Shown here one piece after another: positions 32,700 to 44,914 of a DNA stretch of 64,000 nucleotides; position 1 is the stretch's first letter, and each line of letters opens with the position of its first letter. A program made the translations under genes and the position numbers. The DNA comes from Ariolimax columbianus (taxonomy: Eukaryota > Mollusca > Gastropoda > Stylommatophora > Arionidae). The notes under the pieces were generated by a model that was given only the letters and a program-made list of their open reading frames with translations, had not been told where the DNA came from and searched no databases. Where the stretch lies: assembly GCA_036924085.1 (NCBI GenBank), contig JAVGWX010000013.1, positions 45,244,175 through 45,308,174 of the forward strand. Direction: 5' to 3'.

Positions 32700-33893
32700 C
32701 ACGACCCAAGCCACCCAATGTTTGGACATTGGGCACAAAGCACGACCCAAACCACCCAGTGTTTGGACATTGGGCACAAAGCACGACACAAACCACCCAG
32801 TGTTTGGACATTGGGCACAATGCACGACCCACGCCACCCAGTGTTTGGATATTGGGCACAAAGCATGACCCAAACCACCCAGTGTTTGGACATTGGGCAC
32901 AAAGCACGACCCAAACCACCCAGTGTTTGGACATTGGGCACAATGCACGACCCAAACCACCCAGTGTTTGGACATTGGGCACAATGCACGACCAAAACCA
33001 CCCAATGTTTGGACATTGGGCACAAAGCACGACCCAAACCACCCAGTGTTTGGACATTGGGCACAATGCACGACCCACGCCACCCAGTGTTTGGATATTG
33101 GGCTCAAAGCACGACCCAAACCATCCAGTGTTTGGACATTGGGCACAAAGCACGACCCAAGGCATCCAATGTTTGGACATTTGGCACAAAGCACGTCCCA
33201 AACCACCAAATGTTTGGGCATTGGGCACAAAGCACGACCCAAACCACCCAGTGTTTGGACATTGGGCACAAAGCACGACCCAAGCCACCCAGTGTTTGGA
33301 CATTTGGCACAAAGCACGACAAAAGGCATCCAGTGTTTGGACATTGGGTACAAAGCACGACCTAAGGCATCCAATGTTTGGACATTGGGCACAAAGCACG
33401 ACCCAAGACATCCAATGTTTGGACATTGGGCACAAAGCACGACCCAAACCACCCAGTGTTTGGACATTGGGCACAAAGCACGACTTAAGGCATCCAATGT
33501 TTGGACATTGAGCACAAAGCACGACCTAAGCCACTCAGTGTTTGGACATTGGGCACAAAGCACGACCCAAACCACCCAGTGTTTGGACATTGGGTACAAA
33601 GCACGACCCAAGGCATCCAATGTTTGGACCCTGGGCAGAGAGCACGACCCAAGGCATCCAATGTTTGGACATTGGGCACAAAGCACGTCCCAAGGCATCC
33701 AATGTTTGGACATTCGGCACAAAGCACGACCCAAGGCATCCAATGTTTGGATATTGGGCACAAAGCACGACCCCGGCATCCAATGTTTGGACATTGGGCA
33801 CAAAGCACGAACCAAGGCATCCAATGTTTGGACCCTGGGCAGAAAGCACGACCCAAGGCATCCAATGTTTGGACCCTGGGCAGAGAGCACAAG
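32700..33893. repeat. 41-bp minisatellite
   Basis: About 29 units: CCCAAACCACCCAGTGTTTG, GACATTGGGCACAAAGCACG plus one base. Two forms dominate: ACCACCCAGTG in the left half and GGCATCCAATG in the right half. The unit has no stop in any of the six frames, which produces long frames on both strands, including a 550-codon Cys/Trp-rich minus frame. Confidence 0.97.
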
Positions 33894-33894
33894 A

Positions 33895-34262
33895 CTCAAG
33901 TACTGTCTTAGCTTCCTAATATCAACAAAGACAAGCCCTGAAAGTCGACGTATCGAGAGATGGCACGAATTAATGCAGGCCCCAGAGATGGAACTTCGGG
34001 AGGAACCTGCCCCCTGGACATCATCTATCATACACAACATGGAAGTCGCTGAACAGATTCCGAACTGGTGTATCACGGTGCAAGAGGAATATGAAACGGT
34101 TGGGGTACACAGATGATGGACACATGTGACTGTGACGCAATACAGGACCCAGACCACCTGATGATCTGCCCCAGCCTCCAGGAAACATGCAATAGGCGCG
34201 ACATTCTGGAGACAAATGACAAGGCAATCCATGCCACTGAATACTGGATTCATACTGTATGA
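33895..34262 (+). pseudogene. LINE ORF2 C-terminal fragment
   Basis: The + strand gives TWKSLNRFRTGVSRCKRNMK, then LGYTDDGHMCDCDAIQDPDH, LMICPSLQETCNRRDILETN and ATEYWIHTV-stop. The CDC...DH.....C finger-like ending is typical of another Jockey/R1-like LINE. The piece upstream (from about 33895) is degenerate. A weaker relative lies at 36890-37080. Confidence 0.8.
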
Positions 34263-34738
34263 CGTAGGGCTTCAACAAGGAAAAGAATAAATCGTAATAT
34301 GAAAGACAAATGTCATTAAACCAAATACATATGTGAAATAAGACCCGTAGATGAGTTTATGAATATAAGAACGTCAATACAAGACAAGCATACCAACAAG
34401 CGCCATCACAAAGATTTTCAAACAGAAAAATCAAGAAATCATATTTAAATTACAACTTTAACACAGATCAATGTGTTACACAAAATTACAAACGCATGAC
34501 CGTGCATGCGGCGACACGTATCAGTCATAATGAAACAAATCAATAAATCGCAGCCGACCATTATTGATTGGACGGTCAAAAATGAATGTTGATTTGTGTT
34601 ATATCATCCTTTCAACTAACACATTTCTTCTTGAAATTGATTGTTGCTCTTAAGGGTATTGCAAAGAATTGTATTGACTTTTTATATTTAATGCGTCAGT
34701 GAAAACAATATTGAAATATCTGTAACGTGTATGCGTTC
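34263..34738. other. No recognisable gene
   Basis: AT-rich unique DNA; nothing recognised. Confidence 0.5.
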
Positions 34739-35350
<612 letters not shown>

Positions 35351-35894
35351 CCTGTTGGTATGCCTGTCTGCTTATCCTTGATAGTTAATGCACCAATTAA
35401 AGCAAAATTGTAACGCGTATCTCTGCAGATTTTTTTCTCATTTATTCGATGGGTTATTCAATGATTATGTTATACATTTTCCAACCATATCCTTCATCTA
35501 CTTCTTCATCACTTTCCTTTTTTCATTAACACTGTTTTCATCCTCCTCGCTGTCGTTATCAACTACTTCATCTTACTTTTCTTATTCCTTGTCTCCGCCG
35601 ACACACTCGTCTTTTTCTATACTCGACATCTTCTTCTTTATGTTCCTCAGTATTTGCATCTGATTTCTTGCCTTAATTTTTATTTTTGAAATGTCCATAT
35701 TAATGTTCTCAAATGTATGCATTCGTCTTTTTTATATTTTAAACACTTCTCTTTATTCGTCACATTCAAAATTACATGTTCATCCTTGTCTCCCCACTTT
35801 TTTGATACCCAAATGGTTTCCTTGTCATTGTGTGACGCAGGCAAGAGCTGGGCACTGCCACGCTGAGGCATTGTGGAAAGAAGAACATAATAAT
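35351..35894. other. Pyrimidine-rich DNA, no recognisable gene
   Basis: Ser/Phe-rich shadow frames only. Confidence 0.5.
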
Positions 35895-36330
35895 AATAAA
35901 TTGGCGTCGGCGTCTAAGGCCCGCCGCGTAGGTCAGTCACATCTATGACCCACTGCTGCGGCATGGTTCCAGACCTCGCCCAGATCGGAGTTAGAGGCCG
36001 CCATCTACCTGAGCCATATTGTGCTGGGACAGTCTCCAGCCGGTCTAGGGAGGAATTGAGGCGCTAAGGAACTTACCTGTGGAGTTTTATGTGGGCCAGA
36101 GTTTCTTGGTCCAGCCTATGACACGATCGAACACAGCGGCGGAAACGGGTTTCTAAGATTGGATGGAGGTCTGTTTCAGCAGATATCTCCACGTTGCGGG
36201 TGCAGTCATGCCATCGGAAGCCCAAGACACGCCGCTGACCGCTCTTGCGGAAGGCCTCCAGTGTCAACATGTTATGTTTGAGTAATCTCCATGTTTCAGA
36301 GACGTAAAACAGGACTGACAGAAACAGATT
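35895..36330 (-). pseudogene. LINE RT C-terminal fragment
   Basis: The minus strand begins VLFYVSETWRLLKHNMLTLE, then AFRKSGQRRVLGFRWHDCTR and NVEISAETDLHPILETRFRR, and after frameshifts DLGEVWNHAAAVGH and RRALDADANLLLL. This is the complete C-terminal order of a Jockey-like RT (L.YGSETW...RRILG..W.D...H). It shares its ending with the fragment at 52500-52870. Confidence 0.85.
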
Positions 36331-36702
36331 TTCATTTCAAAGTAGATCATGCCGCCACTTCTCACACGTCGGAAATCGAGCACAGCAGACGCAGCCAGTC
36401 TGATTCGCACTGCCATATCGCGATCGCTGCGAGAATTCAATGATGCCGAGGTATGCTGTCTTCAAACTAGCGTCAATCGAATGCAAAGAATAATCCTCCA
36501 TGTTACCTCTGCGCGTGTAGGACATTGGCGCTGAAAAGGAGCAAAATATCTAGACGATACACACGAGAGACTTCAGACGAATCCTTGGAATGACATACAT
36601 GGGACGATGTCAGAAATGTCTACAAACACATCACAATTACAGTATGTAGGACCTCATCAATAACTCCTTCGTCTTCTTTTCGTATTTTTGTCCCGCTTTG
36701 TG

Positions 36703-36890
36703 TTTTTCAGCGTCAGGTTATGAAGAGGTTTCTTGACCGCATCCTAGTATGTAGTGTGTCCTTCAGTGTCAGGTTATGAAGAGGTCCCTTGACCGGAACC
36801 TAGTATGTGCTTGTGTCTTTCAGTGTCAGGTTATGCAGAGGTTTCTTGACCGGGCCCTAGTATGTTATTGTGTCTTTCAGTATCAGGTTA
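36703..36890. repeat. 57-bp tandem repeat
   Basis: About 3.3 units of 56-57 bp: TCAGTGTCAGGTTATGAAGA, GGTTTCTTGACCGGGCCCTA, GTATGTTATTGTGTCTT. CAGGTTA recurs at 36714, 36770, 36827 and 36884. Confidence 0.93.
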
Positions 36891-37080
36891 TTAAGAAGAG
36901 GAGGAACCTCCTTGATTCAGGAGAAACCTGCCCCTGGTCATCACTTACGCTCCTCACTTGGGAAGACACTCAAACTGGCGTACCATGATGTAGCAAGATC
37001 ATGAAAGGTTGAGGTCTCTCGGACGACGATACAAATGGTTGCGATGCGGTACATGATCCAGGTCGTCTACAAAAATTAAT
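36890..37080 (+). pseudogene. Degenerate LINE C-terminal fragment
   Basis: ACCTGCCCCTGGTCATCA, then CAAACTGGCGTACCATGA, GAGGTCTCTCGGACGACG and GATGCGGTACATGATCCAGG parallel the DNA of 33980-34160 (CCTGCCCCCTGGACATCATC, GACGCAATACAGGACCCAGA). Very decayed; the call rests on this DNA-level parallel. Confidence 0.45.
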
Positions 37081-37529
37081 ATGAATAATGACTCACATAA
37101 CTGACTTTCTTACACCTGGGCGCCTCCCCCCTATCCCCCCCCCCCGCCCCCCACACACACATATCAATCCCTTTCATTGCTCAAAGTGCCGCTGACAAAG
37201 CACGAACTCTTTAGCTACCCCAAAATCCCATATATAGCTGAGTGTACTGAAAGAAGTAGGCATACCATGAAATACCCTTCCACACGCCCAGTCTGTTGAA
37301 TTGAGCGTGACATAATGTGAACCTAGTTCGTTGGGCCTGTAAGCTAAGCTCACTACCGAGATGCCACCGAATCTTCAATATAAACAAAACAGAAGCGAAT
37401 AACTGTTTTCAAGGAAATCGGTAGTAACATAGATGAATGTTTTCATATTTTGTTGCCATCGTGTTCTGTTATTTTCACGTTTTCTTCCTCTTTTCAATCT
37501 ACTCTACGAAACGCTCAAACGTTCAAAAT
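37081..37529. other. No recognisable gene; poly-C tract
   Basis: Contains a C-rich run at 37125-37150 and CACACACACA. Nothing else recognised. Confidence 0.5.
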
Positions 37530-37775
37530 GGTTAAATCTAGGGAAAAGTGGAATTAAAATGATACAGACAAAAGGGATGGCCAAATCTGTTTTCAGAACA
37601 TTTGAAACCCAAACAAGAAATTGACAAAATGAAAATGAGAATGACCAGGTGTGATATGTTACCGTACTTACTGTATGGCGTAAAACTTGGACAGAGAGAA
37701 AACGATTGGAAAACAGAATGTATGTCTTTGAAATGGGGATATATAGAAATCTTACGATTTCTCAGACAAAGTCCT
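37530..37775 (+). pseudogene. LINE RT C-terminal fragment
   Basis: Across three frames: IKMIQTKGMAKSVFRTFET, then MRMTRCDMLPYLLYGVKLG, then ERKRLENRMYVFEMGIYRNL. This matches the RT segment preceding ...ILRISW in RTE/CR1-like LINEs. Frameshifted at each junction. A SINE follows at 37803. Confidence 0.7.
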
Positions 37776-37802
37776 TACTATCGCCTTTATATATTGATAT
37801 CC

Positions 37803-38030
37803 CCCCTTTGGGAAAATCAGTGGTCTCGAGATAAGGTGTTCACCTCTGGTGCTGGAGGTCGCGAGTTCAAATCGCGGTAGAGACAGGAAAAATCCTCCGG
37901 TAAAAATCTTCCCTGATTTATGAGTAGTGAATTGACAGTTGGGGATCAAATAGAGAAGTCTTAACGGCCACTGCTCGGACAAAATTCAAGTTAAAAATCA
38001 AACTATTCTACGGGTTCTCGCTCCATAGAG
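37803..38030 (+). mobile_element. tRNA-derived SINE, family C
   Basis: AATCAGTGGTCTCGAGATAA and GCGAGTTCAAATCGCGG (tRNA-like head), then TCTTAACGGCCACTGCTCGG and TTCTACGGGTTCTCGC. Paralogue of 23829-24110. Confidence 0.85.
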
Positions 38031-38094
38031 GATATGTCGCAAAAAGGAGACTTTGTGGCTACTTCGTTATGTGGTTAGCGGAGCGGCATAGATA

Positions 38095-38175
38095 CTCCTA
38101 ACAGGGTGCGGGTCTACCTTGCTCTAATTTACGCTTCCACCATCACCAGTCCCAAAAAATAGGCGATCGTATATT
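38095..38175 (-). mobile_element. Interspersed repeat fragment (family D type)
   Basis: In reverse complement it reads ACGATCGCCTATTTTTTGGG, GATGGTGGAAG and AATTAGAGCAAGGTAGACCC, matching 51025-51100 on the + strand. Confidence 0.65.
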
Positions 38176-38579
38176 CCCTTAGCTACCAATCTAACTATTG
38201 GTAACAGATATTGACAAGTCAACAGAGGATTTTCGCCTGTTGCTAAAAACATATGGAAAAAGGTTGCGACACTTCCCCTCGATGTCTAACGACACAAGTG
38301 GACTAAAGATAGATACATCCCCCATTTATGTATTCTTTCCTTATTCTATGTTTAGCTAGTTCATTATTGTTGTTAGTCGTTGCCCCTGATGTAGACCTAT
38401 TGGTCGTAACACAGCCTTCATTTGTGTTTTCTTCTCAGTATCTGACCCTACCTATTACCAAAAAAAAAATTTCACTGTATGTTTTTTTAACACTTTATAT
38501 ATATATATTCCCTCTTTCCAACTCTTTTCAATATACTCCCTGAGGGACTTATGAGTGAGCCACTTGGAGGTCACGTTAG

Positions 38580-39415
38580 TACTGTCAAGATAGGGGGTTG
38601 AACGATTACCAACCTTCGTTTTGCAGATGACATCGACGGGTTGGCGAGTTCAGAAGCAGAACTCCAGGAATGGGTCAGAAGACTCGATAAACAGATCTTG
38701 GCTATGGTATGGAGATAAACGCTGGAAAGACACAATTAATGACCAACAACGCCAAGGGCTTCAACAGCAGGATAAAAGCTAACGGTCAGGAACTCGAAGT
38801 GGTTGACCGTTTTAAATATCTTGGGTCGATTGTCAGTGATGAAGGATCAAAATGTGAGGTGTTGGCCAGAATAGCACAGACAATAGCGGCGCTTGCACGG
38901 CTTAACAAAATCTGGCAAGATAAACTGTTTGCATTATGCACGAAAATCAGATTAATGCGTACACTGGTCCTGTCAATATTCCTCTACGCTTGTGAGACAT
39001 GGACAGCTACAGCTGATCTTCAGTGAAGGATACAGGCCTTGGAGATGATATGTTTCCGAAGACTGTTAAACAAAGATCGAGTTACAAATGAGGAAATACG
39101 AGATAGAATTACAACAGCAATAGGGCCTTTTGAAGACCTCTTGGCAACTGTCAAAAGAAGGAAACTCGCTTGGTACGGTCACATATCAGATCAAATGGTC
39201 TTGCAAATACGATCCTGCACGGTGCAATGTGCAAGGTAGACGACGAAGAGGCTGTCCCAAAAGAGGTGGGAGGACAACATACTTGTGAAAGAATGGACTA
39301 ATCTCCCACCAGAAGACTGGTTATCGGCCGCTGACAGAGAAGGGTGGCGTGGGATTGTGAGGATGTCTTCATATGTGCTCAAACGACATAACTGGTTACG
39401 GGATGACCTGACCTA
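38580..39415 (+). pseudogene. LINE RT with FADD motif and C terminus
   Basis: The + strand reads TNLRFADDIDGLASSEAELQ with the FADD catalytic motif at 38620-38631. After a 1-base frame change comes MEINAGKTQLMTNNAKGFNS, then DRFKYLGSIVSDEGSKCEVL, TLVLSIFLYACETWTATADL-stop, MICFRRLLNKDRVTNEEIRD, KRRKLAWYGHI, and after a further shift a WEDNI...W..L..EDW..AADREGW ending. It is among the best-preserved RT fragments here and clearly RTE/CR1-like, but one stop and at least two frameshifts kill it. The 5' half is absent. Confidence 0.92.
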
Positions 39416-39479
39416 ACCTGAGCTGATATAGAAGGGGCACATCTTCTGGAAGGAAAATAAAGTATTAAGTAAAGTATAA

Positions 39480-39560
39480 TTTTTATATTTTTTATAGTGT
39501 TTATATTTTTTTATATTATTTATATTTGTTATATTTGTTATATTTTTTATAAAGTATTAC
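39480..39560. repeat. AT-rich short repeat
   Basis: TTTATATTTTTTATA-type repeats directly after the LINE end; perhaps its A/T-rich tail. Confidence 0.7.
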
Positions 39561-39589
39561 TTTGTTAAGATTACTGTTTTGTACATTTT

Positions 39590-39800
39590 CTTCACCGCTG
39601 TGGTGTTGTGTCGTAGTTTACGAGAGACTGATATCTGCGTATTTCGGTCCCACGCAATCGGTTTAAGCACGGTATTTTGGGGACCGAGTTTACCTTCCCT
39701 CTGCCATCCCTACTCCCTCAGATAGACTGCACGGGTGCAATCTGTTACCAGGACCAGCACGCGGAATAATATCTTGATCAGGTCTAATTTTCTTAGCCTG
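39590..39800 (-). mobile_element. Family 2-like repeat, old copy
   Basis: GTTGTGTCGTAGTTTACGAG, ATTTCGGTCCCACGCAATC, CCTTCCCTCTGCCATCCCTA and ATCTGTTACCAGGACCAGCA follow the family 2 order with many changes. No TTC end was found. Confidence 0.65.
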
Positions 39801-40289
39801 GCATAAACAGCCAGCTGTGATTCGCTTCTTACTTATGTAAGTGTTAACATCTCTACTGTGTACATTCGTCCCTTCTTCCTCTGTGATTTGCGAGCTCACA
39901 TTGTTATTTTCTATTGTCCAAGATGAAGACTATTTTGATCGTTACGTAGATTTTATTTTCGTCTTATCACGATCTCAGACCATACATATAAATGATTATT
40001 ATACATGTTTTTGTTAATCGACATTACCGTCGCAGCCTCGCCTTAGTTTGAAGCTTTGAGTCGATGTCTGCTGTCTACTAATTTACTTCTCGGTTAGTTA
40101 GACTCTATGACCATTGCCTCCTCGAATTTTTGACCTCGCTTATAAAACTCAAAACGGTAATAGGATAACAAGTAAGCATACACAATAATCCAGTTATTGT
40201 GGCATTTGTTATTAATGCTAGTGGCTATAGTTGAAATGAAGCGTGTCTTGCCAGATTCAAACAAACCCACCTAGCTACCTTCAATTATG
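39801..40289. other. No recognisable gene
   Basis: Unique-looking DNA; nothing recognised. Confidence 0.5.
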
Positions 40290-40445
40290 ATCACGACTTT
40301 TTGTGGGAGGATGGGAGGGGGTGGTGGAGGGGGGGGGGATGCACAAATTTACATCCTTTAACTCAAGACGGGATTGAGATACGGGAATCGAACCAAGACT
40401 CTCTGCTGTTACAAACAAGCACTCTACCACCCTACCACTCAGACA
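40290..40445 (-). mobile_element. tRNA-derived SINE head
   Basis: On the minus strand GTCTGAGTGGTAGGGTGGTA (box A region) and CTTGGTTCGATTCCC (box B) are spaced as in a tRNA, followed by GGATGTAAATTTGTGCATCC. A G-rich run lies at 40316-40340. Probably a SINE rather than a tRNA gene. Confidence 0.65.
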
Positions 40446-41426
40446 ATCGAAAGAAACGTACCTACAAAAGATTTACTGAACATTTTACGTCTGTAATTTA
40501 CGCGTGAATTAAAAACATACATCCTTCCTTTCTGAAACAGGGGATCAGATACGCTTGGTATACGTCTGTGTTCACGAACCATCCGCATGAGCAGATAAAA
40601 TTTTAAGATTAATCGATTTGAATATCCTACCATTGAAGTATTGTGTTCACCCTTTCTAAGTTCATGAAGGGGAGTCGTGCATGAAAAGAATTTCCTTTAT
40701 TGCAATCCCACAGAACATCGATAGCGATAATCTTCTTATGCACCATCTGGGACATTGAGAGAGAAAGCAGGCAGTAAGAAGTTTTTCCTGTTAAGTAAAA
40801 GAAATAATTTCTATTTACGTCAACGTTTTCAGATTTATCGGCCATACTTCATGAATATCGCCACAACAGATCAGCCACGCTTTTTTTCAAAGTTTCCGAG
40901 ATGCTAATTTTTCTTTTCACAATGTTAATCTTTTCCTCTCTTCTCTTGATCTATGTTTTTTTCCTCCTCCTCCTCCTACCCCCCCCCCCCCCCTCCCCAT
41001 CCCTTTCCGAGCTCTTGGGGAGATATACGCTGTAAACGCATTTCACAGTCGCGCAACCTATCGCGAATTTCCAAATCATGCGCCAATAATAAAGACTTTT
41101 TATCGAATTTAATCTCGACAATAATTGTCTCATAGATCATAGTTTAAAAACTAAACTTTTATTTGCTTTTTTAAATCAGAAAATGGGCATCAGCTGTGGG
41201 TTGGCTAGCTAAATAGAGACGTCTGTTAGGGACATTTGAGTGAGCCTGTAGTTAATAGCTATAAAACAACGCTTAGAGCGTATGTCTCTCACGCACTGTT
41301 ACCAGTTTCGCTTTTTACTCTACACGTCTGTAAACTTGTGGTGCATGGCCCACAGGAAGGAAGGCAATTCATAGAGGAATCTTATCCGACGACAGCCACT
41401 TCAAACAGACGTAATTTATGTTCCAG
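40446..41426. other. Nearly 1 kb without a recognised gene
   Basis: Contains TCCTCC repeats and a poly-C run at 40978-41000. No supported ORF. Confidence 0.5.
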
Positions 41427-41858
<432 letters not shown>

Positions 41859-42659
41859 TCCATGCATACACCGACGGTTCTGTAACAAACACAACACAGA
41901 ACGGAGGGGGAGGGGTATTCCTGAGCCTACCAAATGGTAGAAAAATAACACGGTCAGTGGCAACTGGAAAATACTCAAGCAATTTCAGAGCGGAGGCAAA
42001 GGCACTGAGGGCTGCAGTAGAAGAAATGGTGACAGGCAAAAGAAATGAAAGCCATATAGTCCTGTTTACAGATACCCTGGCCGTAGTCACAGCACTAAAA
42101 AGCCAGAAAAATACTGAACTTAATGATTTAAGAGCAGTACTCTATCAACTATGCCAGCAGTCCGCACCAAAAAGAGTAGTGGTACAGTGGGTTCCATCCC
42201 ACTGTAACATCGAAGGCAACGAGGAGGCAGACAGACTGGCAAAAGAAGGTGCAAGACTACCACAACCAGATACTATTGTGACATACGAAGAGTCAAAAAG
42301 GCTTATTAGAGCTAGATACATGACCAAATGGGAAACAGAACATACTGGCTACACAAAAAACGATGCCTATTACCAGTTGAACAGAAGAGAGCAGGTCGTG
42401 GTCTTCAGACTTCGCACAGACCACAATAGACAATAAATTGAAGATAGGTGGCACTGACGAATGCCCGTGTGGTATCGGGAAAATGACCGCTGAACATTTG
42501 CTGCAAAACTGCCAGACATACGAGGATCAGAGAGAGCAGATGTGGTCATCACCAGTGGCAACACTAGACAAGCTCTATGGCAGTGTCGACAGCCTCAGGA
42601 TGACCGCTACTTTTTTCGAAAAAATCCAGGTTGACGTCTGACAGCGTACGAAGAAGAAG
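41859..42659 (+). pseudogene. RNase H LINE 3' end, best copy, with 12-bp target duplication
   Basis: Encodes the C-terminal RNase H domain of an I/Jockey-like ORF2. Catalytic residues are all visible: D in HAYTDGS (41873), E in [10 protein letters not shown] in [10 protein letters not shown] and D in [11 protein letters not shown]; the [15 protein letters not shown] block is intact. Then [20 protein letters not shown] and [11 protein letters not shown], a stop/frameshift at about 42436, and the last segment in another frame: DECPCGIGKMTAEHLLQNCQ (CxCG...H...C finger), LDKLYGSVDSLRMTATFFEK, stop. It ends ACGAAGAAGAAG. ATATATCTGTCT occurs at 41847-41858 and 42660-42671, a candidate target-site duplication. 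5'-truncated at the RNase H domain. Confidence 0.93.
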
Positions 42660-42800
42660 ATATATCTGTCTGTCTGCCTGTCTGTCTATCTGTCTGTCTG
42701 TATATATGTTTGTATGTCTCTCTGTTTGTCTGTCGGTCGGTCAATCTGTCTGACTGTCTATCAGTCGGTCTGTGTGTCTGTCTGTCCATCTATCTATCTA
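42660..42800. repeat. CTGT-rich microsatellite, right part
   Basis: Degenerate (CTGT)n / (CTAT)n. Continuation of the array at 41427-41858, split by the LINE. Confidence 0.92.
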
Positions 42801-42924
42801 GAATGTAAACTAGCGCTCTTTCGAAATCTCTATCAAACTAATTAAGTGTCCTTTTAATGTCCCCCAAACTGTCAATTAGCATAAAAAAAGTATATTTTTA
42901 AGATTATCAAGAAGTGCCCTTTCT

Positions 42925-43308
42925 ACATCTCTGTCAGATTGGGAACAAACACCTTTCTACGTCTCTATCAGATTGTGACCAAACACCCTTCTACTTCTCT
43001 ATCAGATTGTGACCAAACACCCTTCTACGTCTCTATCAGATTGTGACCAAACACCCTTCTACTTATCAGATTGTGACCAAACACCCTTCTACTTCTCTAT
43101 CAGATTGTGACCAAACACCCTTCTACGTCTCTATCAGATTGTGAACAAACACCCTTCTACGTCTCAATCAGATTGTGACCAAACACCCTTCTACATCTCA
43201 ATCAGATTGTGACCAAACACCCTTCTACGTCTCTATGAGATTGTGACCAAACACCCTTCTACGTCTCTATCAGATTGTGACCAAACACCCTTCTACGTCT
43301 CTAACCAC
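42925..43308. repeat. 34-bp minisatellite
   Basis: About 11 units: GTGACCAAACACCCTTCTAC and GTCTCTATCAGATT; one unit is shortened. Older degenerate units extend to about 42830 on the left and 43430 on the right. Confidence 0.95.
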
Positions 43309-43801
43309 TTATGAACAATTACTCTTTTAAATCGCTATTAAATTGCCAGCTAGCATCTGTCTAAACCTCCATAGAATTACCAACAAGTGGCCTTTCCAAA
43401 TCTCTATCCAATTTTAAACAAGTGCAAAGGAATCAATACCTTTTTGTTCCAATTCTATGAGTGTGTATGGGTGACGTTTTTGTGTGCGTCAAGTTAATAT
43501 TGTGTTGATTTGTCATTTAGATCTGCGGAATAGTGAATCCGGTTTCAACAAGCGATGCTGTCAGGTGTGTCTTCTTTAGTCCTTGACTGTCCCCAGTTTG
43601 CCTGCAGAGCAACAGGTTTGCGTCTTAGCTAGATCTGATCCGTACCCTTTGACCTGTCTGGATTGTGAGACCATGCTGGTAGCAGCTACGGCCGACATAT
43701 CTCTCGAGGTCGTACGAGCAGACCTGCATAATCTAGGCTCCACGAGCATCTAATTAAGTACAACATATACCTGTAGTTGTGACTGGTGTTATGGTTTGTT
43801 A
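43309..43801. other. No recognisable gene
   Basis: After decayed minisatellite units to about 43430 the sequence looks unique; nothing recognised. Confidence 0.5.
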
Positions 43802-44110
43802 GCTGTTCTTCTTCTTCTTCTTCTTCTTTCGTTCGCTTTAAAATATTGTCTAAATCTGCAATGTTGTCTCTTGTATAAACTTCACTGTCTTTTTAAGTTC
43901 ACATACAGGTCCATAAAGGTTCTCTTCCAGTGTTGTTTCGATGGGTCAGTGAGATTTTCTCTGTATATCATATTCGGGGCAGTTTTGTAGTATGTACTTT
44001 GCTGTCTGGGGCGCCTGTCCACATGTACACATGGCTGAGTTGCCAATCTTCATTTTTGTGTATATGTGGCTGCGGAGTCGGTTGTGTCTTGTTCTAAGGT
44101 TAGCTGTTCT
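43802..44110 (-). pseudogene. RNase H LINE C-terminal fragment with GAA tail
   Basis: The minus strand reads KMKIGNSAMCTCGQA, QTAKYILQNCPEYD, then a SLTHRNNTGREPLWTCT region whose in-frame version is TLEENLYGPVCELKKTVKFI, followed by AAAGCGAACGAAAGAAGAAG and more GAA. It aligns with 24995-25290. This copy shows most clearly that the LINE ends in GCGAACGAA(GAA)n, like family 2. Confidence 0.85.
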
Positions 44111-44914
44111 CATTTGTGTTGTTTTTAGTCCCTGATGAAAAGCTTTCCGTCGTACCGTAAGTTTCGATTATGTTTCTGTGTATTGGCTCGGTTTCTGTGC
44201 TATACTTACATATCTCATTATTATCAGAAGCATACAAGAATCTCTACAGCGACAATATGGAAAGGATTTCATTTCATTACGTTCCTTCAAAAGTCACACA
44301 GTACGCCCGGATGGGGTTATAATGATGTCAATCCAGTCCAGATGTGATTTCCGTAACGTCATATCTCCCAGGCTCACTTAATCCTGCTAGATATCAATGA
44401 TACGCTTGTTGGTCGCTTTCGCCGTAAAGCAGACTGTAAGAGTTTGTCAATTCAAGCGTCTTAAATCCCCGTCTTCGCTGCCCATATTTTATGTAACGTC
44501 AATCAACGATGACTGTCAAACTAAAGCTATGACGTGGCTAGGGGAGCAAATCCTGCCTCCGGGGAAGCGAGTCAAGCAGTTGAAATGATTGCACGACAAT
44601 GACCAACGTTTTGCAGTTTGATTCATACAAGAGGAGCAATTCCCTCAGTTAGGAAGATGTCATCGAATAACTTGATAAGCGATTTGTTCGAGAGACGGTA
44701 TTAACTATCGCTTATTTCTTAGACAATGACAATTCCCAGTTGTGTTCGCTTTTACCTATTTTCTTTCTTATGTTCTTTACCGGCTTTCTCGTAATCCTTA
44801 TCTGCCTACCTTTTCTATTTTGGGCTTTTGGTCGTCAAGTGTGACACGCAAATACATTGTCGGGAGGAGTATCCCTTTCTATCTATCTGTTCTGAGTATG
44901 TTTTTGCATTCTAA
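44111..44914. other. No recognisable gene
   Basis: Short overlapping frames (44135-44381, 44397-44588) have no motif. Unique-looking DNA. Confidence 0.45.

Noticed and set aside
32601..34253. 550-codon minus-strand open frame, Cys/Trp-rich, and overlapping long + frames
   Set aside because: It lies on the 41-bp minisatellite, whose unit has no stop in any frame on either strand. The frames are the same repeat read in different phases and run out at the array borders.
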